DNA of 64,000 nt, taken from Biomphalaria glabrata. Taxonomy: Eukaryota; Mollusca; Gastropoda; Planorbidae. Positions 25,501 to 34,388 of the stretch are shown one piece after another. A model generated the notes under the pieces. The model was not told where the DNA came from and searched no databases. It was given only the letters and a program-made list of their open reading frames with translations. A program made the translations under genes and the position numbers. The first letter of the stretch is position 1, and each line of letters begins with the position of its first letter. The stretch lies in the NCBI RefSeq assembly GCF_947242115.1, contig NC_074716.1, positions 50,011,569-50,075,568 on the forward strand, in the 5' to 3' direction.

Positions 25501-28500
25501 AGAGCAATTAATGGTGTTTTGTAACACTGTCAAAAAAAATAAATAATAAATTTAATTCTAATAGTATTGAAAAAAAAAATATCTAGGTCTATTATCATTA
25601 TAATATATAATAATAATAAATGGGGTCAAATAAACGATTTCAATTATAAAAACCAATTCATATTGCTTTTTATTTAAAGAACAAAATACCAAGATAAATG
25701 TAGAAAGGGGAACAGGAATGTGTACAAAGGACTAACTTTTGTTTGTTGGCGGGGAGGGTGAAGCGGATAAAAAGAAACCAAAATATGAGAGCATGTATAC
25801 GTCTGGGGTGCGGGTCTTTCCAAATCAATCCAAAATTTATGTGGGAGAACTTATGTTGTGAAGATAAAAAAACAACAACAAAATGTGGATTCTAAAAAGT
25901 GAAAGAGAGAAAGAGTGATAAAAAGAAAAGGATGTGAAATTTCATTGTAACAGATACACAAATTCATGGGCTAAAAAAAAAAATGTTAGATGGTTAAAAT
26001 GAGGCCCATTTATTAAAAGAAGAAAAGATGGGGGTGTTCTGGCCATAATCAACAATATAAAGCCTAGGAACAAATCAATGGGTGTAGCCAGTGCATACTG
26101 CTAGTATTACATAATCTTGACAAATTGTTTAAGGGTTTTGATCATCATCATCAAACTCTCTTGCAAAAGCCCTGGACAGAATTCCTGCTGTCTTGCGTAG
26201 TGCATAAATGTCGCCATACAGGTCGAGAATTTTGGGTTACCCAGACCTGTCGAGACGGAGATCAGCAAGTCTGGGGCAGTCAAACAGAATATGAGGCACG
26301 GTTTCCTCTTCTTCCCTGCAGCGGGGGCACTGTGAATCAAAATTTGGCCATAGCCGTGAGAAATATGAGCCAACAGGACAGTGGCCTGTAGGCCTGGACA
26401 GCCTCCACCACGGGGAAGTGCGGTCAGGGCGCCTCATGCGCTCCCAGACTCCACAGGCTTTTTGGGACTTGTCCCAGCACTCAAACCACTTTTCCATTTC
26501 TGTTTTTTGCATTATAGCCAGGGCTTGATGAAAGCTTACAGCCTCATCAGTGGGTGGAATTCGCCCTCCCTAGTGGGCCAAAGAGTCTGCAATTGTGTTT
26601 TGATACATCAATATTGTTAGATCTACAGTAACACAGTGAACATTACTAAGACTATATATGCTATTAGCTTTAATGTTTCACTGCTTTTATAAAGTTTGAA
26701 TGTTTTACTCCTATTATAAAGTTTGAATATTTCACTGCTTTTATAAAGTTTGAATGTTTTACTCCTATTATAAAGTTTGAATATTTCACTGCTAATATAA
26801 AGTTTGAATACTTTATGGCTATAATAAAGATTGAATGTTTCACCCTATTATCGAGTTTCAATGTTTAACTGCTGCTATTGGTTTAAATATTTCACTTTTA
26901 TTATAAAGTTTGAATGTTTCACTGCTATTAAATAGTTTGAATGTTTCAACACTATTAATAAGTTTAAATAATTTCCTGCTATTATAAATAGTTTGAATGT
27001 TTTACTTCTGTTCATCAATTTGAATCTTTCACTGCTATTATATAGTTTTACTGTTTCACCTCTATTATAAAGTTTTAATGTTTTGCTGCAATTATAAGGT
27101 TGAATTGCACCACTATTAAATAGTGAGAATGCATTACTCTCAGTGAGTAACTTGGTACATACATTTTATTTCCACTTTGTTTAAATTCATGTAATTATTA
27201 AATTTTAGTTGTTTAAAAGCTGGCAAAGTCTAATAGACAAAAAATGTATTTATGACAAGTAAAAAAAAAAAAAAGCCCAATGCCGGCAATAAGAACAGAC
27301 TGGTGTTTACCGGCAAGTTATTACAAAGCTTATATCAACTCACTCTGTCTATCTGTCTGTCAGGTAAAAATTGTATATACGTTAATTCTCCTGCACCCTC
27401 TTTTTTTTTATACCAACAAGAGAAACTAATTCTTCAGCACTCTTTATACATGGCTAAACGTGTTGGGTTTAGTCCCCTGAAATAATTGTTAACATTATTT
27501 CTCCCTCATGCACTCTCTGATCAATTTGATACTTTAAACAATTATTTATTGTACCTAACAAAACACGAATCAATGAAAAAAAAAGTCAATTAATCATAGG
27601 TACTTAATTATTTTGTTTGTTATCGAATAAGGAAAAATAACTTGTACAACTAGTATATTAACGACAGATATAGTGTTAAGGTCGTAGTTCTTCCCCTTTA
27701 GATTTAATAAGCTGTTGTTTTTTTAAATAGATTTTTAAATATTTTGTTTACTTTTTAGATGTAATTTTGCATCTATGCACTAGGCACACTATGGTAACCC
27801 TGAAATTCAGTATGGATCATTTAAAAAAAAAAAACAAAAAAAAAAACAAACCCAGCTTAAAATTAAATAATGATCATCAATACCTTGTGGTCATGATAGA
27901 AAAAAATGTAAATAAATCACTTGTTTATTTTACATATAAAATAAAATATATACAAGCATTTTATAAGACATTAGTAACTGGCTGAATGAGAGTTTTAAAC
28001 ATACAATATAACTAAAAGAAGTAAAATTAAGAACTGACTTACCATCACCAGCCGTGGCTAATAGTTCACCTGTTGAATAAATTTATCATTGTAAATTTGT
28101 TTAAATATTTTTTTGTAGGCATACAAGACTTACTTAGACTTAGATTCTCCCGCGCCGTTTGCGCACTGGGCTTCAAGCTGTCTCCACCAAGATCTGTCAC
28201 TGACAATGTCTGAAGCTTCTTTCCACCTGGTGTCCACTGCGGTGAGGTCCTCAATAAAAGTGTGGAGCCAAGTTATACGAGGACATTTGCGTTTTCTTTG
28301 TATTGGCTCCCATGTCATCACAACTCTTGGTATGTATAGTTCTGTTTGTCAGAGAACATGTCCCTAACAAAGTGGTAGACTCCGACACTTCCTTTTGTGA
28401 GACCTCTATAACTGACTCCTAATATCTGTGTTAGCCATTTTTGTTGAGCAACATTTAGGGATACAAGACTTATTGGTTGGACAGGCAATAGATTATATCC

Positions 28501-30793
28501 TGTACTGGGAAGTCATAACCCAGGATAGCACTATGTAGAGAGAGATGGTGACAAAGAAAGCTATGACACTAACTATTTTAAAACGCCTGAATTTAAATGC
28601 TTTAAAAATTAGATTGTAAATGAAAAATTTCTTGCATCGGACAATAAAATAAAAAAGAAAACTTGCAAGTTATTAAAAGACTTTTTACTTGAATTTTTGT
28701 ACAGTAATAGCTCATCATTTTAAAAATATAATGTACTCATTTATTAACTATTAATTTACATGTATACTAATAGAAAAAAAACAACACACAGAAAAAAAAA
28801 TTTAATAGTTCGTAAAGCTAAAAATATAAAAAAAAAATTACATTTAATATTATTATTTTAAAATATTTATTTTTACTTTAAAATTTGCACATTACAAAGT
28901 CATTTTAATAAAGACACATTCCCTCTCCATAATCTAGCATTTAAACATTATAAAAGTTAATCTAAATGAAAAAATTCATATGTGTGCTTCTAAAAATAGG
29001 ATGTGATAGACAGAAATTGACCATTTCCAGTAAATCACAGTATTGGTTGTTACTAAAAATAAATTTTAACAATCAACTTTTAAAATTAATATCTAAAGAG
29101 TGTGCCAAGCTACAAAGTTCAAACTTAGCACACAGATATATATTAACATGCTAAATTCAATAGAATTAGTGAGATTGTTGTAACTATAAACACTTAAATT
29201 TTATTTCAAAAATAACATTTTACCCTTCTTTGTCTTTGTTAATTTTGATATCAAATATCTTTAAAGTGCGCCAAGAGAATGTAATGAAATTTGAAATATA
29301 CACATTTCATAATATGATATAAATTATTGTAGCAAACAGCATTGTTGTAACTTTTATAGGAAAAAAGTTGTAAAAATGTTAACTTTCACATAAACTTTTG
29401 TTAAGAAAAATTTAACAGATTGGCTTCAAAAGCAAATATATAAATTATCTCTGATATCTTATGTTAACAAAAAGTAATCACAATTAGTCCTGAAATCAAA
29501 TACAATATGCTAAAACTTTAATGGAAATCACCACCCCTAAAAAATGGGTAAATTGTGCTGACACACTTTTCAGACATATTTTGGGAGGTAAAAAAATAGT
29601 TTATCAAAGTACCTACTATTGTTTGTGGGAAGGTTTGAAATTGGCCAAATACATTCACTATTTATGTTCTTTTGACACAGAGAAGACTTCTCTAGCTCAG
29701 ACATGTCCTCAGCATACTGGATGGAGGAATTCCTAAGGACATTTTCTTTGCCAAGTTTGTGGAGGGAGTCAAACCCAAGGGACGCCAAAGCCTAGCCATA
29801 AGAGATGTCTGCAAGCGAGATCTGAAGACTAAAGGTATCAATGAAAGTTTGAGGAATAAAATCAGGGGAGATCAGACAGCATGGGGACAGACTGCGTGTG
29901 GTGGTTCAAACCTCACTGAGAGCAAAAGGAATGAAGCAACTTTAGACAAACAAAGCCTTAAAACAGAGATGCATTTATATGAATGAACTTTGGCAAACTT
30001 TGCCGCTCAAGTATTAGCTTGATATTCTACCTAGATTCAAGTAAAAAATAAACCATTGATTCCCCTGGGTGTATCCATTTTCCGAGACAAGAGACCTATA
30101 TGTGGATGGGAATGTCTCTACAGAATAAGGCTTTTGTCACATTAAAAGAGGCCTACAAGATCAACCAGTTATTCTACGACTGAAGGAGACTAATGACAAT
30201 ATATAATATTTATATCTATCTACATTTAATACGTTTTGTATATATTTAAACTATTTTCATAGCTTACCATTTTTAGAGAACCTGACCACATTAACTGTAG
30301 CGGTGTGTCTTCTAAGGTTTGACAGAAACTCAACAACTGCTTTCCCCTCTGAATCTAATGTCATTTGCCAAATCTGTTTTTAAAAATGTTATATATATAT
30401 ATATATATAATATATATAATTGAAATAAACACACAATAGAATAGATATAGATCTATGTGGATATGTAAAGTTTATAGTTCCAAATAGATAGTATAACTAA
30501 ACCGATGTAGATGTATTAAATTGTAATGCAGAACCTCAATTACAACAGACCCCTCGTGGTTTCATCCGAAACTCTTGAAAGCCTACACAACCAAAACATC
30601 CTTCCTCTTTTCCTCATTACATCAGAAACACTCACATGTACACTCCATAACAACAGAAAAATAAACTGACCCTGACAATTTTATCCACACCACCACTAGC
30701 CAGTCTCTGAATAGGCCAGTCGCCTGGCTGGAAGTCGACACTGTAAACTGGATCACGCTCATGCCAGGAAAACTCAGGTGTTATCACCTTCAT
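16143..30793 (-). CDS. Chromatin assembly factor 1 subunit B (p60), 12 coding exons, 550 aa
   Basis: The p60 subunit of the CAF-1 histone chaperone (p150/p60/p48) deposits H3-H4 on newly replicated DNA in the nucleus. Coding exons, from the start: 30671-30793, 30268-30373, 28043-28069, 25074-25188, 23259-23362, 22003-22099, 21268-21552, 19442-19530, 19116-19155, 18744-18869, 17959-18106, 16143-16535. They sum to 1653 nt including the stop, all introns are GT-AG, and every phase matches. The start [20 protein letters not shown] aligns with human [20 protein letters not shown] from memory. Family landmarks follow: [70 protein letters not shown] and FEDNELGIP. The N-terminal ~400 residues form the WD40 propeller and the C-terminal ~130 are Ser/Thr/Pro-rich and disordered-looking. 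The protein ends in [10 protein letters not shown], matching the RRINLTPL B-domain-like ASF1-binding motif of vertebrate p60. Human p60 is 559 aa. No damage is seen. Confidence 0.96.
16810..16935 (+). mobile_element. LINE ORF2 C-terminal fragment in CHAF1B intron 11
   Basis: Plus-strand [16 protein letters not shown]-type reading followed by tttgtgtggtgcctcaacggtc. Same family as 5310-5425 (NEILS..cttgcgtggtgccccaacg). Antisense to CHAF1B, truncated. Confidence 0.7.
17959..18106 (-). CDS. CHAF1B coding exon 11
   Basis: [20 protein letters not shown] then [18 protein letters not shown]. Last propeller strand and the start of the Ser/Pro-rich tail. Phase 2 to 0. Confidence 0.95.
18744..18869 (-). 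CDS. CHAF1B coding exon 10
   Basis: [20 protein letters not shown] then [23 protein letters not shown], almost colinear with human p60 ([20 protein letters not shown]). Phase 2 to 2. Confidence 0.96.
18892..19012. repeat. Homopolymer block (A-runs and a ~21-bp C run)
   Basis: Two near copies of (g)tagcaaaaatatgacc../tttatttttact flank a poly-C/poly-A block in intron 9. Likely a slippage-prone tract, so length may be unreliable in assembly. Confidence 0.8.
19116..19155 (-). CDS. CHAF1B coding exon 9 (40 nt)
   Basis: Short linker exon [14 protein letters not shown] joining the LRP strand to SLPYR. Phase 1 to 2 with donor gtacgt. The KPWE..LF linker is less conserved, but both junction phases require it. 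Confidence 0.9.
19442..19530 (-). CDS. CHAF1B coding exon 8
   Basis: [20 protein letters not shown] then [10 protein letters not shown], matching human [20 protein letters not shown] and YFELRP. Phase 2 to 1. Confidence 0.94.
20090..20835 (+). mobile_element. Solo LTR of an LTR retrotransposon, 746 bp, in CHAF1B intron 7
   Basis: Ends tgttataaacctgg and gagattcgtaaca give TG...CA termini with short inverted TGTTA/TAACA ends, flanked by atat on both sides (possible 4-bp duplication). A TATA box lies in ccctatataagagc near 20350 and an ATTAAA near 20734. Orientation is opposite to CHAF1B. No internal coding region adjoins it, so it is a fossil solo LTR. The family is not assigned beyond LTR retrotransposon. 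A sister copy is at 37526-38195. Confidence 0.88.
20975..21222 (+). repeat. tRNA-derived SINE in CHAF1B intron 7
   Basis: A-box-like ggcggtagtgcacttggctt and a strong B box gggtttgaatcc, followed by a body with gtcattgtgctggacatatg and the 3' part catctgccctatagatcata agatctgaa. The 3' part recurs at 59037-59090 and the middle resembles 60310-60375 and 63080-63123. Confidence 0.75.
21268..21552 (-). CDS. CHAF1B coding exon 7
   Basis: Longest propeller exon (95 codons). It includes [12 protein letters not shown], a Ser/Gly-rich insertion, the family signature [20 protein letters not shown] and [14 protein letters not shown]. Phase 2 to 2; acceptor tctctacag, donor gtaagt. Confidence 0.96.
22003..22099 (-). 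CDS. CHAF1B coding exon 6
   Basis: [20 protein letters not shown] then [13 protein letters not shown]; near-identical to human [20 protein letters not shown]. Phase 1 to 2. Confidence 0.96.
22152..22725. repeat. 287-bp near-identical tandem duplication in CHAF1B intron 5
   Basis: ttggtttttgttaaaaacat begins at 22152 and again at 22439. The two 287-bp copies differ only by about one base in a poly-A run plus the trailing repeat unit. The near identity implies a recent duplication. Copy 1 ends within the first units of the minisatellite that follows. Confidence 0.95.
22690..23128. repeat. ~29-31-bp minisatellite in CHAF1B intron 5
   Basis: Repeated tcactgtcacaatctagaagatgaatg(ta) units, about 14-15 copies, becoming more uniform toward 23128. 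Non-coding. Confidence 0.92.
23259..23362 (-). CDS. CHAF1B coding exon 5
   Basis: [20 protein letters not shown] followed by [15 protein letters not shown], a complete canonical WD repeat (GH...WD type). Phase 2 to 1; donor gtaggt. Confidence 0.96.
23596..24080 (+). repeat. Two tandem copies of a 'tatatagcgctactttcat' SINE-like repeat
   Basis: Copy A (23596-23800) runs tatatagcgctactttcatg, cttatagcatgctcagagcgcttt, then tatctaggagaagg..ctcagtaaacacaactctgcc. Copy B (about 23853-24060) is more diverged (ctcaatgcgctttgg, tgcctttaggcactcagcaaacacaactcgg). A third copy is at 51399-51560. A short palindrome catgcttatagcatg sits in the head. Confidence 0.75.
24185..24480 (+). mobile_element. LINE ORF2 C-terminal fragment in CHAF1B intron 4
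   Basis: Plus strand reads [28 protein letters not shown] and [16 protein letters not shown], the same tail as 8402-8793 on the opposite strand. Truncated at both ends. Confidence 0.82.
24751..24924 (+). mobile_element. Palindromic CACGTG-arm family, diverged copy
   Basis: Ends atgaacctcattcaccaatc and ttttggtgaatgaggttca match the terminal repeats of 57661-57834, but the interior is unrelated. It may be a different non-autonomous member with shared termini. Confidence 0.7.
25074..25188 (-). CDS. CHAF1B coding exon 4
   Basis: Starts [20 protein letters not shown]. The acidic insert [12 protein letters not shown] corresponds to the human QDEDEAQLNKENW loop, and the exon ends KTLR. Phase 1 to 2. 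Confidence 0.95.
26118..26520 (-). mobile_element. LINE ORF2 distal fragment with CxxC...H..C motif
   Basis: Minus strand reads [16 protein letters not shown], then TGHCPV and [20 protein letters not shown]. The C-x2-C-x(n)-H-I/L-L-x-D-C-P pattern is the usual zinc-knuckle-like end after the RNase H region of many animal non-LTR retrotransposons. Sister copy at 44700-45125 on the plus strand. Lies in CHAF1B intron 3. Confidence 0.82.
26655..27130. repeat. ~30-bp AT-rich minisatellite in CHAF1B intron 3
   Basis: Degenerate units of ttataaagtttgaatgtttcactgcta, about 15 copies. Because the period is near 30, one minus frame stays open briefly and repeats (V/I)[16 protein letters not shown]; this is not a gene. 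Confidence 0.9.
27322..27632 (+). repeat. Interspersed repeat, 'acaaagcttatat' family, copy 2
   Basis: tacaaagcttatatcaactc..ctgtctatctgtctgtc head and gaatcaatg..taattattttgtttgt tail as in 3371-3580. Confidence 0.65.
28043..28069 (-). CDS. CHAF1B coding micro-exon 3 (27 nt)
   Basis: Only 27 bases between acceptor attcaacag and donor gtaagt, phase 1 to 1. Encodes GELLATAGD, the GEILASGGD strand of WD repeat 2 in human p60. Its position between phase-matched neighbours and the conserved residues make it convincing despite its size. Confidence 0.93.
28133..28460 (-). mobile_element. 5'-truncated LINE insertion with 12-bp TSD in CHAF1B intron 2
   Basis: Minus strand encodes [20 protein letters not shown] then [24 protein letters not shown], a classic LINE ORF2 C-terminus (R-x-T-W..F-x-E-D-L..W-x-x-A..D-R-x-x-W-R). 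Both flanks carry atacaagactta (28121-28132 and 28461-28472), a 12-bp duplication expected of target-primed reverse transcription. Confidence 0.88.
28473..29689. other. AT-rich part of CHAF1B intron 2
   Basis: No element or exon recognised. Long A/T runs dominate 28680-28920. Confidence 0.5.
29690..30195 (+). mobile_element. LINE ORF2 tail with C-terminal zinc finger, in CHAF1B intron 2
   Basis: Plus strand: [20 protein letters not shown] then [10 protein letters not shown], the G-R-(P/Q)-x-L-x-x-(K/R)-D-V-C-K-R-D motif of animal LINE tails. A decayed [14 protein letters not shown] finger follows. It ends ttctacgactgaaggagact, the same 3' terminus as 33600-33616 and 58480-58496. Confidence 0.82.
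30268..30373 (-). CDS. CHAF1B coding exon 2 (residues 42-76)
   Basis: Acceptor aaaaacag, donor gtaagc, phase 0 to 1. Starts [20 protein letters not shown], completing repeat 1 and entering repeat 2 ([16 protein letters not shown]). Confidence 0.95.
30671..30793 (-). CDS. CHAF1B coding exon 1 (residues 1-41)
   Basis: Starts at ATG 30793-30791 and ends ATTGTCAGG before the donor gtcagt (phase 0). Encodes the start of WD repeat 1, with the family DFQ and [12 protein letters not shown] strands. The ATG is chosen because MKVIT is the conserved N-terminus. Confidence 0.95.
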
Positions 30794-31539
30794 ATTTAAT
30801 CTGAAATGTATGAAAATGAATTCAATAATATATATTAAAATATAATTAAAAGTCTAGATACCAGTATATAGATCTATATCTAGGTTTTCATTTCATTATT
30901 AAATTATAATTTTTATAGAATAGTTGGTTTTTTTAACTTCTATAGAATACATCTATTCTAGACCAGATGGTGAGATAGAATCTAATTATAATTATATAGT
31001 CTCTATATTCTATAGATTTCTAGACTTATAATATTAAGTTAACTAAACAAAGAATCACATGCTGATAGCTTGTCAAGTAGTCAAGTGATAGATCTGTTTT
31101 AGTGTTTATTTCTAAATCTATCACTGTCAATCTATTCCTAGATTGACAATCTGTAAATCAATATGACTATACTCGTATACTGAGTCTCGTGAGACTATAC
31201 TCTATTAAAGACTATTAGTCTATTACTCTATTAGTAGTATTAGATACTAAGATTAGATCTCTACAGTTAACTACAGACTGTCTCTAGAAATTAGAATCTT
31301 TTATATAATACAGTCTGTCTACACTCTAGATTCTAAATTAGTAAATCTAGTCCCAATCTACTCTACTAATAATCACTAACTAACTCACTAACCAGGTCCA
31401 GAGACAGACTGACACTGACAGAGTAGTCACAGTCACACAGAGTAGAGTGAGTAGAGAGAATCAGAATTCCAGAATGAATCAGAGTAATCAGACTCACTTG
31501 ACTCAGATTTGGTCATTAGGAGCAGAAAAGAATTAAAAG

Positions 31540-31705
31540 ATCGAGAATAAGAATCTAGATCTAGTGAATCTAGACCTAGTCTAGATCTACCTAGAAATAG
31601 ATTATGTTAAGTATATATATAGATCTATATTTTATATTTATAGATCTAGTATTTATCTAGATCTAGATTCTATATTCTAGATCTAGATCTATATTCTAGA
31701 GATAA
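31540..31705. repeat. tctaga/agatct-rich tract upstream of CHAF1B
   Basis: Dense overlapping tctaga, agatct and ctagatctag motifs, many self-complementary, 750-900 bases upstream of the CHAF1B start codon. Cryptic simple-sequence tract; no regulatory function can be shown. Confidence 0.7.
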
Positions 31706-32099
31706 CAAATGAAAATATTTACAATTCGCCTTCGCGCGTAATAAATAAAAAATATGCACGGGAAGTCGTAAAGGGAAGTCTGTATTGCTTCATTTATTTA
31801 TTCTTTTCACTGACCTATATAAGTATTCTACATTTTTGTTTGGATCTTATGACTTATAGTTTTGATCTTGCCACATCAGTCTTTTAAAGTCTAATAGCAG
31901 TAATAGCAACTCTAATTTGTCGGGTAAACCATTTGTCGTGTGAATGAATTGTCGGGTGAATGAATTGTCTAAAATGATTTGTCGGTGAACTATTTGTATT
32001 GTAATCCCTTTACATCGTCGCACACAGTGTCCTGCTGTGTAATCTGAAGAGATAAAAAAAAATTATATAAATCAAATAAGAACATAAAACTAAAATGTT
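31706..32099. other. Intergenic stretch with tttgtcgg(t)gaa short repeats
   Basis: 31915-32010 repeats variants of atttgtcgggtgaatgaatt, similar in kind to 9831-9910 and 11140-11235. No gene. Confidence 0.5.
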
Positions 32100-32390
32100 A
32101 TTTAACCTTGGTTAGGCCAATAAAATGACAATAAGAATATGCATCCTCTGTTTGGGACACCTCAACTCAAGTAAACATTAAGAAACTGGAACAGACACAA
32201 AATAGAGCAGTGAGATTTATATAACAAACAAATATTTATATTTACGCCTACATTTGACTAGAGTAACACCTTTTTTTTTCCCTACTGCTATTAGAGCAGA
32301 AAAAACAACAGAATTTAGGTCATATATAGTTAATATGCATGACTAAATGCATGACGCGCAGGACGTTCGATTGCCGTAGGCCTATAATAA
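32100..32390 (+). mobile_element. LINE ORF2 fragment, tatct-tailed family
   Basis: ccttggttaggccaataaaa..ctcaactcaagtaaacattaagaaactgga reads LVRPI..EYAS followed by LEQTQNRAVRFI, the RT C-terminal block seen complementary at 37255-37360. Decayed. Confidence 0.75.
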
Positions 32391-32519
32391 TAATAATTAT
32401 ATAAATTTAGGCTAAATATAATAATAGTTTTAAAAATCTTCTTTTATGAAGTAACCTCTATTCTGTATTATATAGGATACGAAAAGATAATCGATACTCA
32501 ATTTACATATCTATAAATA

Positions 32520-33620
32520 GAAGCCGGTTCCGCAAGGTTGTTAACGCCGGAAGTGGTAATGGTCTTAAGCCCATCATTACCTATAAAGTGCTTCCAATGG
32601 CATTCGTCTCAAATAGCCTCTGACAACCAGTCCAACTCCTGGCCTTCACGTGTGGCTCAGTTACTGAGCCTGGCGGAACCGTTACCACAGACAGGAGAAG
32701 GGGCAAAGGCGAGCAACTGGCGCCTAAACCAGTAAGCTTCGGGCAGGAGGGGCTCGTTAGCCTTGGTTGGCTACCTATCTAGGAGAAGGAAAACTCTGAA
32801 TCCAAACCTCCGCTGCCCTGCGGCTATACCCAAACACGAGAAAGGCTTCGGGAGACAACCCTGAGGAAAAATCAGGAGCTGGTGACCCTTAGGCAGACTG
32901 TAGCACACCGTGCTATAGCCTGGCAGATCCTGCGGCGCTACTGATCCCAAACTGTATTGGATATTCCGTTCCTTTGGTCACATCAGCTGCACGGAGAGGG
33001 GGGAACTGCTGTGTGGGCGACATCGTTCCGACAATGTACAATGCCCAGGCTTTCATCTCACTTATTCAAAGCCCTAACCCCAAAAACTGGAGAGGACATT
33101 CCAGCTTCGCCTTTGGCATCGGCCAAACACGGGAAGTGGCAGTCACCGGTTATAAGCTCAAATGCTCAATTGACGTAGAGCAGGGCGCCATGGGCCACTT
33201 TCGTCGGTGGGAGGAATCCTAGGATTCCAATGGACAGCTACCGCCAGCCTCAAGCTGGGCAGCCCTCAGCCAATAAGGTGCTGTCCCGTCATGCCTGTCT
33301 TCCTCGTTTGGGTACACGAGGATAGGACAAAATCTGAAAAGCAGGCACAAAGCCAACGTACCAGTCGACATGAAGAAAAAAAAGAGGAGCTAGACAGTGA
33401 CCAAGAAAGCTATGGACAGTGAAAGTACACGGGTCTCAGCTCAGGAAGAAAAACGTACAATCCGAAAAACGGCCAGCTCCTAAACCCCCGAAGGAAAAGC
33501 CACCTTAACCTGCGCTATCTGTGGACGGGAGTGTTTCTCCAAAATAGGGCTCCACAGCCACATGAGGAAGTGTGCTCTGAGATGAACCATAGTCGTTCTA
33601 CGACTGAAGGAGGCCAATGA
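32520..33620 (+). mobile_element. Composite non-autonomous LINE derivative (~1.1 kb)
   Basis: 5' part 32520-32945 is related to 15037-15300. 3' part 33390-33620 matches the zinc-finger tail (TLTCAICGRECFSKIGLHSH then MRKCAL plus stop) and terminus tcgttctacgactgaaggag shared with 29690-30195 and 58235-58500. No reverse transcriptase is visible between them, so it looks like an internally deleted element mobilised through the 3' end. GC content is clearly higher than its surroundings. Confidence 0.7.
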
Positions 33621-33654
33621 AATAGAAGCCAATCCAAAATTAAGTTTCTTATTT

Positions 33655-33790
33655 CTTATACCAGTGATGGAGCCGTTGAGATTGAATACTAAATCTTCTT
33701 TTACATATCAGACGAAAAAAAAAATTTGTACTTTAAAAAATTAACACTTTGGCTGGCAAACAATACCCATTAAATTAATACTGTATCGAG
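33655..33790 (+). repeat. Interspersed repeat, 'aacactttggctggcaaaca' copy 1
   Basis: gatggagccgttgagattgaatac..ttaacactttggctggcaaa caatac recurs at 35605-35735. Family unknown. Confidence 0.7.
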
Positions 33791-33849
33791 GCGATCATTT
33801 CTAGGGATGTAGACTATTACATTATTTCTGAAAATTTGTTCGAATTTTT

Positions 33850-34020
33850 AACACGACGCACAGATAGGACCCATTTAAAAGGGAATATTATAAAACCTTT
33901 AACAACTTAATACATTATAGTGGCATCTATGTGGACCTTTCAGTGACCCTAACGGCCTATTTGGGTAGCGACCCACCGGGCATTTGCCTTTAAATGCCCA
34001 TATATAACCAGTTCGCCCCT
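33850..34020. mobile_element. hAT-like non-autonomous element fragment
   Basis: attataaaacctttaacaac..gacctttcagtgaccc and end accagttcgcccctg match 46676-46842. The right end resembles the inverted CAGGGGCGGACTGG terminus. Confidence 0.6.
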
Positions 34021-34317
34021 GTCAATAAAAGTACAAATGTAATAAAATTACCAAGATCGATGTAAAAAAAAACTGACAGGCCTTTCTATTGATTTCTGAT
34101 CAGGATAGCTGCTAAATCGAGGGAGTTAAACAATTTTGTTTGCGAACCGTAACAGCAGCCCAGCGACATTATTTAATAGAAGATAGATAATGATAAAAAT
34201 AGTTCAAAGAGATAAGCACTAAATATATTTTCGGACAAAATTGCAAGCTTTAGAATATCCTAACACAGTTATTTATTTGTTTAAAAAAATGAATGAACAA
34301 AAAATATATACAACGTC

Positions 34318-34388
34318 GGAGGTTTGAACTCGCTACCTTTGCATTGAAAAGGCAATGATCTACGCAACTGCCACACGGCACAAGTGGA
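34318..34388 (-). repeat. tRNA-like sequence (SINE head or pseudo-tRNA)
   Basis: Minus strand tgtggcagttgcgtagatca..caatgcaaaggtagcgagttcaaacctc has A- and B-box-like blocks and an anticodon-arm-like stretch. The acceptor stem does not pair, so a functional tRNA is unlikely. Confidence 0.45.

Noticed and set aside
26125-26620. Plus-strand frames of 79-91 codons
   Set aside because: Antisense shadows of a LINE ORF2 fragment.
34318-34388. Functional tRNA gene on the minus strand
   Set aside because: A- and B-box-like blocks are present but the acceptor stem does not pair; more likely a SINE head or pseudo-tRNA.
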